From the NCBI GenBank assembly GCA_014773175.1, contig VXCM01003603.1, forward strand, positions 2,787-66,786: a stretch of 64,000 bases of DNA, read 5' to 3'. The stretch's first letter is position 1. Each line of letters opens with the position of its first letter. Below the pieces are notes generated by a model that was not told where the DNA came from, did not search any database, and saw only the letters and a program-made list of their open reading frames with translations. Positions 35,491 through 47,128 of the stretch are shown here, piece by piece. Origin of the DNA: Lucifuga dentata (lineage: Eukaryota; Chordata; Actinopteri; Ophidiiformes; Bythitidae). The translations under genes and the position numbers were made by a program.

Positions 35491-36209
35491 TTCACTTGCA
35501 ATCTGAAGGACCACAGCAAACAGCTGCTTTTGTTTAAATTCTCAAGTTAGAGTGATTCCATCAGGTGTTGGACAATTAAGTTATTATGTGATCAACAAGG
35601 CAGAAGGTTATTCCTGACATACTTCAAGTGACGCTATATTAAAATGTATCAAACCTAGATATCGCCAGTTGCTTTTAATTCATGTAAGAAATTTTTTAAG
35701 AAGTAACTTTTAATTTTGAAGCTGTTAAGTATTCTGTGCAGATTCGTAGGAAAAAGATGGATTTGTTGCATTTTAAGTCTAAGCTTCAGGTTAACAAATT
35801 GTAAAATTTATTAAATAAGGTGTATTCATTTTCTATCCACTGTATGCAGGACTTGTCTGAACTGTGGGAACTACCTGGGAAATAGGTACTCACTCACCTG
35901 TGTGATACCTAAGAGCAAAATGTTGATCATAATGTTGATTATAACTCTGATTCTAACTTTGCATGCATATCCTAATACAGCCTTCATCCAAATTCCAACA
36001 TCAAGGTTGGTCAAAGATACATCAGTCCAAACAACAACAAATATTAATGTTATTGGTGGTCACTTTGCATCATAGAAACATTACATTGGGCAAAATGTGT
36101 GCATAAGTATGTTATGGACCGACATTTTAATAATGACATACTATATCAGTTCATTTATCTTACTATCAGTCATAATAAAAAGAATCAATTGCATGATGTG
36201 TGAGTGGTA
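35491..36209. other. Non-coding sequence
   Basis: No gene or recognised repeat. Confidence 0.4.
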
Positions 36210-36760
36210 CTGTATATATACTCAAGTGTAAGTCAAGTTTTTATTCACAAATTTCACAAAGCAAATCGGGGGGTTGGTTTATACACAAGAAATTCAAACT
36301 TGATCCCAGACAACGGAATTTCCAGGGGCAGAAATACTACCCATTACAACTACCCATGGAAAATAGCTTAAATCATACCTTAGAATGAGATATTTCCTGA
36401 TAAACATCTTATTTTGTGGCGGCCAGTAAGCGCTGTTGTGATTGGTCAGTTACGATAATCAGCTGCTGAAATAAATANATTTTGTGGCGGCCAGTAAGCG
36501 CTGTTGTGATTGGTCAGTTACGATAATCAGCTGCTGAAATAAATATCATGTTTACAGGTACGTGGATTAGTTTCAGAAAATTGCAGGAATGACAACAATA
36601 CCCAGAAAAACAGATAATTTGCTCAAGAAATAAACTGACCGAACAACATCCAGATATGTTGTTCCCTCTACGAGTTTCTTTAAAAATCTAAATTTGCAGG
36701 TCAAAATCAGGGGGTCGGCTTATACACGAGGTCAGCTTATACTAGAGTATATAAGGTATA
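36210..36760. mobile_element. TA-type MITE with long inverted ends
   Basis: The left end GTATATATACTCAAGTGTAA and an inner GGGGGGTTGGTTTATACACA mirror the right end TATACTAGAGTATATAAGGT and GGGGGTCGGCTTATACACGA. The ends are rich in TA and look like those of mariner/pogo-type MITEs. The middle is GTGGCGGCCAGTAAGCGCTG, and a 67-base stretch around a single N (36478) is present twice (36411-36477, 36479-36545), most likely an assembly duplication. Confidence 0.6.
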
Positions 36761-37397
36761 CATGAGTATATTTTTCCTTTATGTTACCAATTTGTCGCAT
36801 ATGCCATAACAATGAGTGCATGTTTTTTCCTCATATATTAGTAGTAAAATTATTACATGGACTGCTTTTCCTCCTGGCTTTCATTGCAGTTTATTTTGCC
36901 AACTCAGTCCCTGAGTCTTATCCAGATATTCTCCAAATAAAGAGGCAGAGGACTGTTTTGTCTGGCGGTCACAAGTACTGGGAGCTGCATTAAAACATCA
37001 CAAGCAGGACTTGCGCTGAGGAAGTGTGTCGTTAGCCATAGAGCTGCTGTGTTATCTTTCGAAAGATTTCTGCTGTCTATTTTTTTGTCTGACTCAGATG
37101 ATAACTTTGCAAACATTTCTCAGAGAACAGATCTGTTCAAATATTAGTTTCTGCTGTGTCTGAATGTGAGATGACGCGAGATTCTGTGCCAACACCAACT
37201 TATTAAGATGCTAAATAAAATGTGCTAAACTACTGCAAATAGTTTAGCACCACATTTGCAACACAAACGATGTGTGTTAAATGTTTGCGTTGAGGGTGAT
37301 CAACTATAGTTACATGGATGATGGCATTTGCAAGAAAGGCTTAATACTGCACATATATAATCCAACTCCCTGCTGGAGTCTAAACGACAGAATCAAC
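36761..37397. other. Non-coding sequence
   Basis: No gene or recognised repeat. Local inverted sequence TAGTTTAGCAC/GTGCTAAACTA at 37223-37250 is a small hairpin. Confidence 0.4.
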
Positions 37398-38540
37398 TTA
37401 AAGGACCATACTGGTGATTTTACATGTATGAGCCCAATAAATACTACACAAATATTACACTAACACATTCACCAAAGCAGTACATTTTCAAAATGTTTCA
37501 ATTCATTCCATGTACACGATAAAAATCAACTTGTATAGATTTGAAACATGCTTGAGATACAATACAGGCCAGAAGTTTGAGGACACACCCAGAGTTTTAA
37601 AAAGAAATCAGTACACTGTTTTACAATTTATTGCACAGGAAATGACAAAAAGATACATCAAATAAATGTAACTAATTAGTTTTCAAGAAGAATTAGTCAA
37701 CAAGAGCACATCATGTAGCTGCTATGGATTAAGAAATGATTTTTAATGAAGGAATGTTCAGTCTCTATTAGTGCACTGGCACTCCAGTTGTGCTCCAACT
37801 CCCTGCTGATGTGTTTTAACATTCTGTTCAATAGATGCTGTCTGCCTTCTCCCATCATTTTGAGATTAACTTGCTACATAGTCTGTTCATGCTAAATCTG
37901 GAGGTAGCCTCAAATTTCTAGCCTGTAGTGTAAATAATCAATCACAGTGAATCACACACAGTTGTTTCTTGTCAAAGCTAAGTACTTTTGACATTTTAAG
38001 GCAGCAAAAGTGCAGAGTGATGTAAGAATTCTTCCACCTGATGATGTATTCATATGAAATGATGAAGAACTGTTGAATAACACTGAAATCACAGGCTACA
38101 GTGTTGGGAACCCAGATATAGAAGACAAAGCCATTGTCCAATGTGGATGTCATAGAAACAAATATCATGATATAGATAGTTGATTGCATTGAAGAGGGAA
38201 CAGAACTCATTTTGGCTAACCTCTGAGTAGTAAGACTGTTATTCAAATTCTAATTTATACAACAGCTTTGAATGTGCAATTTCCCTACGTTGAACTTCAA
38301 AGTCCTCTGTGTTCTTTTAACTGCCTTAAAATGCTAAAACTGAGTAACTTCGACAAAAACAATAATGGTGTGTGGTTCACTGTAGATTACTTATCTCAGG
38401 CACATTTCAAGTTGATTTTTATTGCATATTGGAATGAACTGAAACAATGGCTGCCTGGAAGGTAGGGAAAAACTATTTGAAAATGTAATGCAACATACTG
38501 TATATGCAGGTAGTATTTACTGGGCTTAAACATCTAGCAA
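37398..38540. mobile_element. TTAA family, palindromic foldback variant
   Basis: The left arm (37398 to about 38005, minus the Tc1 insert) carries TTAAAGGACCATACTGGTGA, then AAATCAACTTGTATAGATTT and TTTTGACATTTTAAGGCAGC. The right arm (about 38300-38540) carries the reverse complement in order: ACTGCCTTAAAATGCTAAAA, GGTTCACTGTAGATTACTTA, TTTCAAGTTGATTTTTATTG, GGCTGCCTGGAAGGTAGGG, TACTGGGCTTAAACATC. The arms are about 240 bases each and enclose a 300-base loop. The outermost right end is decayed. Ordinary A and B copies are not palindromic in the middle. Confidence 0.7.
37563..37927. mobile_element. Short Tc1-like MITE inside TTAA element
   Basis: The ends TACAGGCCAGAAGTTTGAGG and CCTCAAATTTCTAGCCTGTA are inverted repeats (about 18 of 21 match) with TA at both edges, as in Tc1 elements. 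The surrounding sequence GAGATACAA / TAAATAATCAATCACAG is continuous TTAA-family sequence. At 365 bases it has no room for a transposase. Confidence 0.75.
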
Positions 38541-40987
38541 ATTAATAATTGAATGTGAATGAGGTTCAAATGAGGTTAAAATCCCCATGGATGGATGGGT
38601 GAATGGATGCATGGATGGAACAGCAATGTTGCTAAAAACCCACGCTGTTTTTTTTTTTTTNTTTTTTTTTTTTTTGTTTTTTGTTTTTTTGGCTTGGTTG
38701 CTTTGTAGATTCAATGCCTACCAGTGGACTACAGACTTGGTTGAGTCAACAGTTTTGTACCTGGATGCATGACAGTCAAAAGTGCAAGCAATAACAACGG
38801 ATGTTTCTTGAGAGACTACACTAGAAGTAATAATGCAAAGCGATCACAACTCCAGCCAGATACTTTTATAGCCATCACCTGCTTAGCCCTCTTTATTTTG
38901 CATATTATGCAAGCATCAGGCTATCTTGTAAAATGTCCCTTCGGTGATGGAGTGTGGAGCACTGAATTAGACTATAAATTCTAAAAACTATTTGATTTAT
39001 TGCTCATAAAACATTACATTCTCAGAGTGCTGAGAGCACAATGGCAACGGAGGATGTGCAGAAGTGCTTGAATGTTTGTAGCTGTGGCAAGTTAACTGGA
39101 ATCATTTGTACATTTCTCTAATGTGTAGTGAATGTGGTGGAGGCACTGCGGTGCTGGTTTTTAGAGGTTCAGAATAAGCTGCTGCTAATTGGAAACTCAA
39201 GGACATAAAAGACCAGAGGTAGATTTTATGGTAAGGTAGGCATTTGCCTAGGGCCCCCAGCTAAGACGACCCCAATAGCTATGATTAAAATTATCTATTT
39301 ATCATGTTATACCTTTAAAAAAAAAAAATAAATAAATAAATAAAAAAAACTAGTTTTAAAACTAAGATCAATGGTGTACACTTGAGAAAAGGCTCAAATT
39401 TGGCCTAAAACCAGTTCAGAAAAAAAGCCCAGTTGCACATCCATAGCTATGGACAATTTCAACAAGCTTTTGTCAAAAATTGTTGCAGTACCTATTTTGC
39501 ACTGACAGCTGGTGTAGAACAGATAGTTCCTTGGAGTTACGCAACATATCATCCAGAAGTGAGAACAGCAGGATACGGTATCAGGCCTGTACTTTCAATT
39601 TGGATCCACTGACAAAAACTTCAAATGATTTTTCATCATTAAGGCTATTATATGGATGTAAATGTAGCTCAGATTTACCTGGTCCAAAAACTCAAGGATT
39701 CTTAACCTTGCATTTGTGTGTTTTTTGTAAAACAGCATCACAAAATATTAATAACTTAGATTTAGCTGTCCTTTAATGTTACTTCCTGTATTAAGATCAT
39801 CGATCAACTTGGTAATCAGTTGGTTGGTGATCAGTTACTAATTAGGAAAAGGCTGAGAAAAGCCTGAGTCTGTCCCTATGTCAGTCCCCTGTTAATGACT
39901 CAGTTACTACATTACTGATTTTACGCTGCTAAATTTCAGAGGTACTGTAAATATTTGCTGCCATAATAAAATACTACTGTTATTGGATAACATATTTAGT
40001 TTGTTTCATTTCAATGACATGATGCATTTTTGACATTATTTAAGATTATATGAGGGAAAGGTATTTGGGACTCATCTTATCATCATCTTGTTGAAAACAT
40101 TAAAATCTCCACAATATGACAAAAAAAAAAAAAAAAANAAAAAAAAAAAAAAAAACTTGACTGTATATTTTTAGGTAACAACAGACATATTTCTATTTGT
40201 TATATCTCAATTTTTCCAGATTTTCAATATTGATTAATGAACACATTAACAATGTTAGCAATTTGGAGTTGTTATCACCTGCATTAGTTTTCACATGCAG
40301 GATTTCTACTTGTAGTGAGATATATTATTCACTGTTATAATTACTTCCACTCACATAAAGGATTTGAATACTTTTTTTCTACCACTGCTCAAAGTCACGT
40401 GAACAAATTCAGCCATCTTTTCTTTATCTTTGTGAGACTCTCTTTACTGTTTTAGTCCCTTTTTTATGATTAACAGATTTTCAACATCAACACTAGCAGC
40501 ACTTGATAACTGCAAATATTATAATTATTATACTGGAGATGTCACTTGTATATGATGGAGCTATTACAGAATAATGGTTTCTATTATTGTATGGCCATAT
40601 TCAAATTGATGCACTACGAACATGTGTAAATCTGTCACATGTAGTACATTTAGTATAAATATAGATCATAGCTCAGCCTGTCAGACCCATTTGAGGTCTT
40701 ATAAACTTAACTCAATTCCACCTGCAATATAAAATCACAAGCCGAAGAATAATTCCATTAACAATCTTCTTCAGAAAGAGAATGTGTAGAAAAACTGTTG
40801 TTTTCCAGCTATGCTTGTGAAAATGGTGCCCCTTAAAGTTGATATGAAAAGCTTTGACCCTCACCACTCCACCTGGCAGGAGCTCTCAACCTCGAGCCAT
40901 TAATCCAATTCTCCATGTCAGATGAACTCCTCAGATTAGAGTGGAGAGATGAGTCTCAACTCATGTTTTCTGTGCTTGCATTTGAAG
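38541..40987. other. Non-coding sequence
   Basis: (GGAT)n-like units at 38587-38620, poly-T/N at 38648-38675 and poly-A/N at 40120-40155. The stretch GGCATTTGCCTAGGGCCCCC at 39239 resembles an end of some hAT elements, but no partner was seen. No gene. Confidence 0.4.
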
Positions 40988-41217
40988 CCCGGCACTAAAA
41001 CGACTGAGGCACTAGAGATGAAGAGTGCACTCAAATCACCAACCAGCATTCCAATCAGAAAGGGAGCCAATTCTTCCAAGAGTGCTCTGCTTGTCTGCCA
41101 AAAGTCCTACATCAAAATGAGACGACTCCAGGACCGCCGAAGATCTCTGATGAGCCAGGATGCGAGTGAGAAAATAGTAAACAATGCTGGAGGAAAATGT
41201 TCCAGGTCCTTGGCTCT
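40988..41217 (+). CDS. Weak candidate exon
   Basis: A TTTTCTGTGCTTGCATTTGAAG acceptor-like run precedes 230 bases open in one frame (PGTKTTEALEMKSALKSPTS, IPIRKGANSSKSALLVCQKS, YIKMRRLQDRRRSLMSQDAS). A GTAAGTGG donor-like site follows at 41218. Base composition is more coding-like than the surroundings. No domain is recognised and the acceptor tract is mediocre. Confidence 0.25.
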
Positions 41218-42719
41218 GTAAGTGGTTGTCAAGGCAACATCCGATGAAGTTCAAGGGCAACCACAAACATTACTGACATGGCCTGTATCAGTAATGTTTG
41301 TGGTACACGACCTTTTCTACAGTAACAAGCATATCTCTATGCTGAGTTCAGGTTCCTTTAATTAAAATACAAAGCCAGAGAATTCTGATAACGTGTCAGG
41401 ATGCAGGATAATTTCATGCCAATTATATGAAGACAACCAGGGCAATAAAAGGCAATAATCTCTGGAATAAACAGGCATGGCCATTTGGTTTTGATCATAC
41501 CAAATCAGAAAAAGAGGTAATCAACCTGGATTTAAATATTTCAGTGGGATCAGTTTATTCTGTAGATAAGGAGTAATAAATATACTGATTGTTGCTACTT
41601 CACAGTCGGTTACACAGCAACTTGTCAGAGTAATCACCAACATAGATGCCAAAATAATAATCATTTAATTAATTAAACAATAATAATAAACTTCAAATGG
41701 TTGAACTGAAGTTTTTCTTTTGAATTCTAACAGCCATATTTTATACAGCCTAAAGATTCTTAGCTTAGCTAGCAATATTTTACAAACATTTCTAAACCCG
41801 AGCAAAGTGGAGTTAATCAATATCCTTCAATTCATTCCATCACATGGGGAATGAAGAAGGGACTGATATAGACTATGTGAACAAGCTATCAAGTGATAGA
41901 GGGAAAAGAATTACAATACTTTGACTTATTTATTTATTTATTCATTTATTTTAATTTATGGACACTTTCTTAGCTTGCTGACAGCATTATCAGTTGGGAT
42001 TTTTATTTATTTATTTATTTNATTTATGGACACTTTCTTAGCTTGCTGACAGCATTATCAGTTGGGATTTTTATTTATTTATTTATTTATTTATTTTTAA
42101 ATACTGAGACTGAGTTTTGGGATATTTCAGTAAGTCAGACAAGAAGAAAAGAACCGAAATGCAGAATATAAATGATTATGGAAGACTGAAATAGAAGAAA
42201 CCATAAGTTCTACTTCACAAGTACGATGGTGCAATAATTAACATTCATTTTTGACCAAATCACAGCAGAGTCTGTGAAAGAGGTTGTCATGTTCCTTTAG
42301 TTTCATCCTCACTTGAGAGGCTTTAACACTGACATGAACGTGGACATAATTCATATCAGGCTTAAATTGCAAATATATTTTATTCCCACAGATCGCACAC
42401 TTTATAGATTTAACAGATGCACACAAGCATATACGTATATGCAGGTACAGGTCACGCAGACCGAAAATAGCATGGCTAATCTTTTAATTTCACAAGCTTT
42501 TAACGCCTTCTGCTGCAGCCTGAAAAAGATCAATATGTTGAAAGAAAGTGCTGAAAATAATTTGTGCAGATGTCCTCGACATCGCCATCATCGGCTGTGA
42601 CAAGCTGAATTTAATTGGCTGGTAGAAGCCACCATATTCTCAGCAAAAGTGCCTCCATGCAGTCCAACTCATATTGTCAAACGTCTCAAACATTACAAAA
42701 GAAGCAAGATGAAGAGAGA

Positions 42720-42764
<45 letters not shown>

Positions 42765-43173
42765 CTTGTGCATTTTCCCTTTGAGGGAGTGCATATGTCC
42801 TGGCATACCGCTTATATGCAGCTGTCACAATATAATCTAACTATGAAGGCAGAAATCTCTGTCTGTGGCACCAGTATCTCTAGAACCTGGCACTGTATGA
42901 AGTTGATATTTGGCAAGTTTATTGCTCAGGACCCAAAGATGTGCAGTGTCATGTGTGAAGTTGTTTGGATGAGCAGCTTTCAAATTTAGCTGTGCCGGTA
43001 AAAAGTAGTCCATGTGGCAGAATACGCTCTGGGCACAGTCTCAACCCGACCCCATATAGCAAACAAAGCTAGCTCACGAGGATGTGCGGAACAAAATTAT
43101 GGCAGGCTGTGGTACATAACGTAAAGACCGGCCCATTCCGAACAGGCACGTTTCGAAGGAGTACTAAACTAGC

Positions 43174-43221
<48 letters not shown>

Positions 43222-43222
43222 T
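41218..43222. other. Non-coding with (TTTA)n, (CT)n, (AAT)n
   Basis: (TTTA)n at 41930-41955, 42003-42020 and 42071-42096; (CT)n at 42725-42760; (AAT)n at 43174-43221. The 67-base segment 41954-42020 is repeated exactly after a single N (42022-42088), most likely an assembly artefact. No gene. Confidence 0.5.
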
Positions 43223-43670
43223 CATCCATTTTCTTCTAGGACTGGGTCGTGCTGGCAGCAGGCCAAGCAAGGTAGCCCAGATGTCCCTCTCCCCAGCTAC
43301 ATTCCCAGTTCCTCTTGAGGAATTCCTCTGCGTTCCCTGGTCAAATGGGGGAAAAAAAAAAATCCCTCCATCATATTCTGGGTCTGCTCCATGGTCTCCT
43401 TCCAGTTGGNAATGGGGGAAAAAAAAAAATCCCTCCATCATATTCTGGGTCTGCTCCATGGTCTCCTTCCAGTTGGACATGTCCAGAAAACTTTCAAAGG
43501 ATGGCGTCCAGGAAGCATCCTAATCAGATGTCTGAACCACCTCAACTGGCTCCTTGCAATGCAAAGGAGCAGCAGTTCTGCTTTGAGCTTCTCCCGGATG
43601 CCTGAGCTCCTCACCCAATCCTAAAGGCAAACCCTGCCACCCTTCAAAGAAAACTCATTTTGGTCGCTTC
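43223..43670 (-). pseudogene. Rex3/RTE-like LINE 3' end
   Basis: The minus strand parallels 7141-7560: a 3' end (CATCCATTTTCTTCTAGGAC), then CTGAACCACCTCAACTGGCT (coding for the WFRH/QLRW region) and GCTTCTCCCGGATGCCTGAG. A 66-base segment is duplicated around the N at 43410 (43344-43409, 43411-43476), most likely an artefact. The copy is more diverged than the one at 7141. Confidence 0.65.
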
Positions 43671-43735
43671 TATTCAGTTCAATTCAGTTCAATTCAACTT
43701 TATTTGTCCCCAAAGGGCACAAATAAAGGTGATCT
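43671..43735 (-). mobile_element. LINE 3' tail (AATTG-type)
   Basis: TTCAATTCAGTTCAATTCAA then CTTTATTTGTCCCCAAAGGG is the reverse of an AATTG-tailed LINE 3' end. Confidence 0.45.
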
Positions 43736-44283
43736 CAGTCTTTCAGTCAAAGCTAATGTCAATATCTTTAACAATTTCATTATGATTGTTATAACTATCA
43801 CCATCATTTTCATCATCATCACACACTATTACTATATCATTGACAATTATTACCAGAAATATTTAGATATCCTGCATCAACAGCATGAGGAAAAATGTGT
43901 GCACAGTTTAATAAGATTGGATCAGTTGAAATTAACTCTAGATTGAATTGGTGTGTTGTAATTAACGCAGATAGGTAATATACTGTTGGTTGATATATAT
44001 ATATATATATATACTGTTGGTTGATATATATATATATATATANNNNNNNNNNNNNNNNNNNNNNNNNNNNNNNNNNNNNNNNNNNNNNNNNNNNNNNNNN
44101 NNNNNNNNNNNNNNNNNNNNNNNNNNNNNNNNNNNNNNNNNNNNNNNNNNNNNNNNNNNNNNNNNNNNNNNNNNNNNNNNNNNNNNNNNNNNNNNNNNNN
44201 NNNNNNNNNNNNNNNNNNNNNNNNNNNNNNNNNNNNNNNNNNNNNNNNNNNNNNNNNNNNNNNNNNNNNNNNNNNNNNNNNNN

Positions 44284-44377
<94 letters not shown>

Positions 44378-44585
44378 GTATATATATGTATGTATGTATG
44401 TATTTGTATGTATTTGGAAACAGATAAACAGCCTCTGTTGTTGTCTTGAGAAGTCCAGAGAAAACTATATTGTTGTATTCAGTTTTAGATTTTATGAAGA
44501 TATGCAGCTGCTATGATGTGTGACAGGCAGATTTGGTGATGTTTCTCATAAATGTCTCAAAGGATAGAGAAGTACAGAAGAATAT
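43736..44585. repeat. (AT)n with 241-N assembly gap
   Basis: (AT)n runs flank Ns at 44043-44283. GTATGTAT variants follow to 44415. TACTGTTGGTTGATATATAT is present twice in tandem at 43980-44042. No gene on either side. Confidence 0.8.
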
Positions 44586-44586
44586 T

Positions 44587-45281
44587 CCAAAGGACCATAC
44601 CAGTGGTTTTACATGTTTCAGCCCATTAAAGGACCATGCCATCCATTTTGCATGTTTGAGCCTAATATATTCAATTTTCATACACATAAGGCAACTGACA
44701 ATCATTTCCCAAAGGATTAAACTGTATTTCATCTTTCCTGATACTTTGCAAAATCTCTTAATCTTTCAAAATCAAATATTCAAACAATAGCCCACCTTAA
44801 AAATCAGTGTTTCACCTCCTAATAGTTACGCAGCCTTATGAAGTCACAGTCATTAAAATTTTTTGATAAATGCAGGACTTCTTTTGGGACTATATTCCCC
44901 GGTGGAGATATACATTCACTCCGCATTTTTCATTGCACTTAAACTCTAAAATTACATAACTTCTAAAAAAAACCTGACTACACGTGTTGTTGGCGATGAT
45001 GGATTACCTATCCCAAGAACATTTCAAGTATNAAAACCTGACTACACGTGTTGTTGGCGATGATGGATTACCTATCCCAAGAACATTTCAAGTATCAACA
45101 AGCTGATTTAATAGCGTACCAGTACATAACTAAAATCAACTTGTAGAGAGTTGAAACATGTTTGAGATAAGTTATCATCACAGTGAAAACAAAGTTTATT
45201 AATTTTTATCACCTGAGGATTTGATTTTGAAGTTTAGGGGATTTGCAAACTAACAGCAAAACTAAAATAAGGTTTTATGTT

Positions 45282-45322
<41 letters not shown>

Positions 45323-45392
45323 GTAATGTGTATGTGAATACTACTGTATTTATTGGGCTAAAATGTGCAAAATCACTGGTATTGTCCTTTAA
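44587..45392 (-). mobile_element. TTAA family B element with A inserted
   Basis: A B left end (AAAGGACCATACCAGTGGTT, then CATGTTTCAGCCCA) is cut at 44625. B sequence resumes at 45121 (ACTAAAATCAACTTGTAGAG, TTTGATTTTGAAGTTTAGGG) and finishes CACTGGTATTGTCCTTTAA. An (AT)n tract at 45290-45318 expands within it. Between the two parts lies an A element that begins TTAAAGGACCATGCC. Confidence 0.75.
44626..45120 (+). mobile_element. TTAA family A copy nested in B, 3' truncated
   Basis: It starts with TTAA at 44626-44629 and contains GAGCCTAATATATTCAATTT, GGGACTATATTCCCCGG and GATGGATTACCTATCCCAAG. It stops at AATAGCGTACCAG, about 130 bases short of the right end. The 63 bases 44969-45031 are repeated after the N at 45032, most likely an assembly duplication. 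Confidence 0.75.
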
Positions 45393-45869
45393 GTGTGTGA
45401 CACTATCAGAATGTGCAGCTATCAATATTTACAAGCATCATTACAGTTTTATTACTCCAAAACAAAATCCAGGATGTGTGGAGAACAAAAGGGAATGAAG
45501 TCTACATCTGAGAAACATAAACCTTATTTAAGCATAGTAATATCTGATACAGAATTATTGTATGATTACATCAATCATATCTGAATTATATTAGACAAAT
45601 AGGAGTGAAACCAGGCAACCATGAGTCCCATTCTCCCTATGACCTAAGAACAAAACATAACGTATGTTTTGATGAAAATGATCAGTCACCCAGGCAGGTA
45701 GCTATATTGTATGAAAACTCAGTCAGGTCAACTGAATTCAAGTTTTTAATACTGAAATATTTCATCATTCATCCAAAGCTTCATCAGACAGAAATGAATA
45801 TACAGAAGGATGTTAAACCTCTAGTAACACAACAAACCTTCAGTTCCAACTAAATAGATATATTAATCA

Positions 45870-45923
<54 letters not shown>

Positions 45924-46554
45924 TTATTTATTTATTTATTTATGTTGTTATTGAAATTTTTCAAAAAATTCAAATTTAAATAACACATGTTAGAACAGGG
46001 TCCACAGTAATTAACAAATTACTTGCTAAGCTTAGTGCAGTTTTTAGTAAAAATAATGATTTAAATGAGTAGTGAAACTGATCAAAAAAGATTATTAGCG
46101 GGCAGATGGGCTGAGAGCTGACTAGTAACACGTTTTTCAAGCAATTAGCACATGAAGAGAAGAAGTTAGGCTGTATTTGCTTAGAATTTATGAATCAAGA
46201 CTTACATTTGTGAAAATAAGTGTAACTAAAGCAGTTTTGCAAACTGTGGAAAAGATGCCAGAATTGAGAGACTTGATGATATTGAGAAGATGGACCGGCT
46301 GTTAAACTGAACAATTCTTTTGAAACTTTTGCCGGAATTCAAGCTAAGATACATGCAGCAGGTTTGGGGCAAGAGACCGAGTGTGTTTGTGTCTCACAAT
46401 TAACCTATTAAAGTGTGTAACTCTGTGCTGCTGGTTTAATCAGTATCAAAGTAGAGTGCAAGTTTGGGAGTGTTAATCTTTTTTACTGATTACATCAATC
46501 ATATCTACAAATAATTTACTAAAATAATCAGAAATGAACAAATGCTCATACGCA
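45393..46554. other. Non-coding with Penelope-type end and (TTA)n
   Basis: At 45695-45800 GAAAACTCAGTCAGGTCAAC followed by TTCATCATTCATCCAAAGCT resembles a Penelope-like terminal repeat. It is related to the insert at 33552-33672. (TTA)n lies at 45872-45925. No gene. Confidence 0.4.
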
Positions 46555-47116
46555 CAAAGGTTTGTGGACTTGAGCCAAATATACACAATCCATATACACA
46601 TCACATTACTGACAACCATTTCCCAATAAAATACATTTTCCTACCCTCCAGACTGCCATTGGTTTCAGTTCATTTCAGTATGCTATTAAAATCAACTTGT
46701 AGAGGCTTGAAACACTCTTGAGATATGTAATCCGTCATAGTGAACATTGCGTTATCAGTTTTCTTTGTTTTTATTTTTGAATATTTAACACATTCAACAC
46801 GGAGCATGGAAGATGATATATGTCTCCACCAGGAAATATAGTCCCAGGAGAAGACGGCTTTGACTGAGAAATTGAAATGACCATGCCTTCTACAATTGTG
46901 CATGTGTGTGGGAAGACAAAAATGCTGAATTTTAAGGTGGGTGTATCACCTGAACATTTCATTTTCAAAGATAAGTGAATTTGAAAAAAACAACATGAAA
47001 GCTAAAATTATGGGTTTACAGTTTGGAAATTGGTTTTCAGTAACTTAACACACACATGCATATGTAGATTGTATATATTGGGCTCAAACATGCACAGTCA
47101 CTGTATTGTCCTTTAA
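46555..47116 (-). mobile_element. TTAA family, subfamily B
   Basis: The left end is worn (GACTTGAGCCAAATATACAC) while the right end is clear (GTCACTGTATTGTCCTTTAA, TTAA 47113-47116). The core has CCAGACTGCCATTGGTTTCA and GGAAATATAGTCCCAGGAGA. It lies 12 bases from the A copy at 47129. Confidence 0.75.
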
Positions 47117-47128
47117 GTTAGGCCAGAC

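Noticed and set aside
39225..39290. hAT-like end near TTTGCCTAGGGCCCCC
   Set aside because: A single end-like motif without partner, duplication or interior.
42649..42828. Arg-Glu or Ser-Leu repeat proteins
   Set aside because: They are translations of a (CT)n microsatellite.
43990..44449. Long open frames across the (AT)n gap
   Set aside because: They consist of Ile-Tyr repeats and undetermined bases; no coding content.
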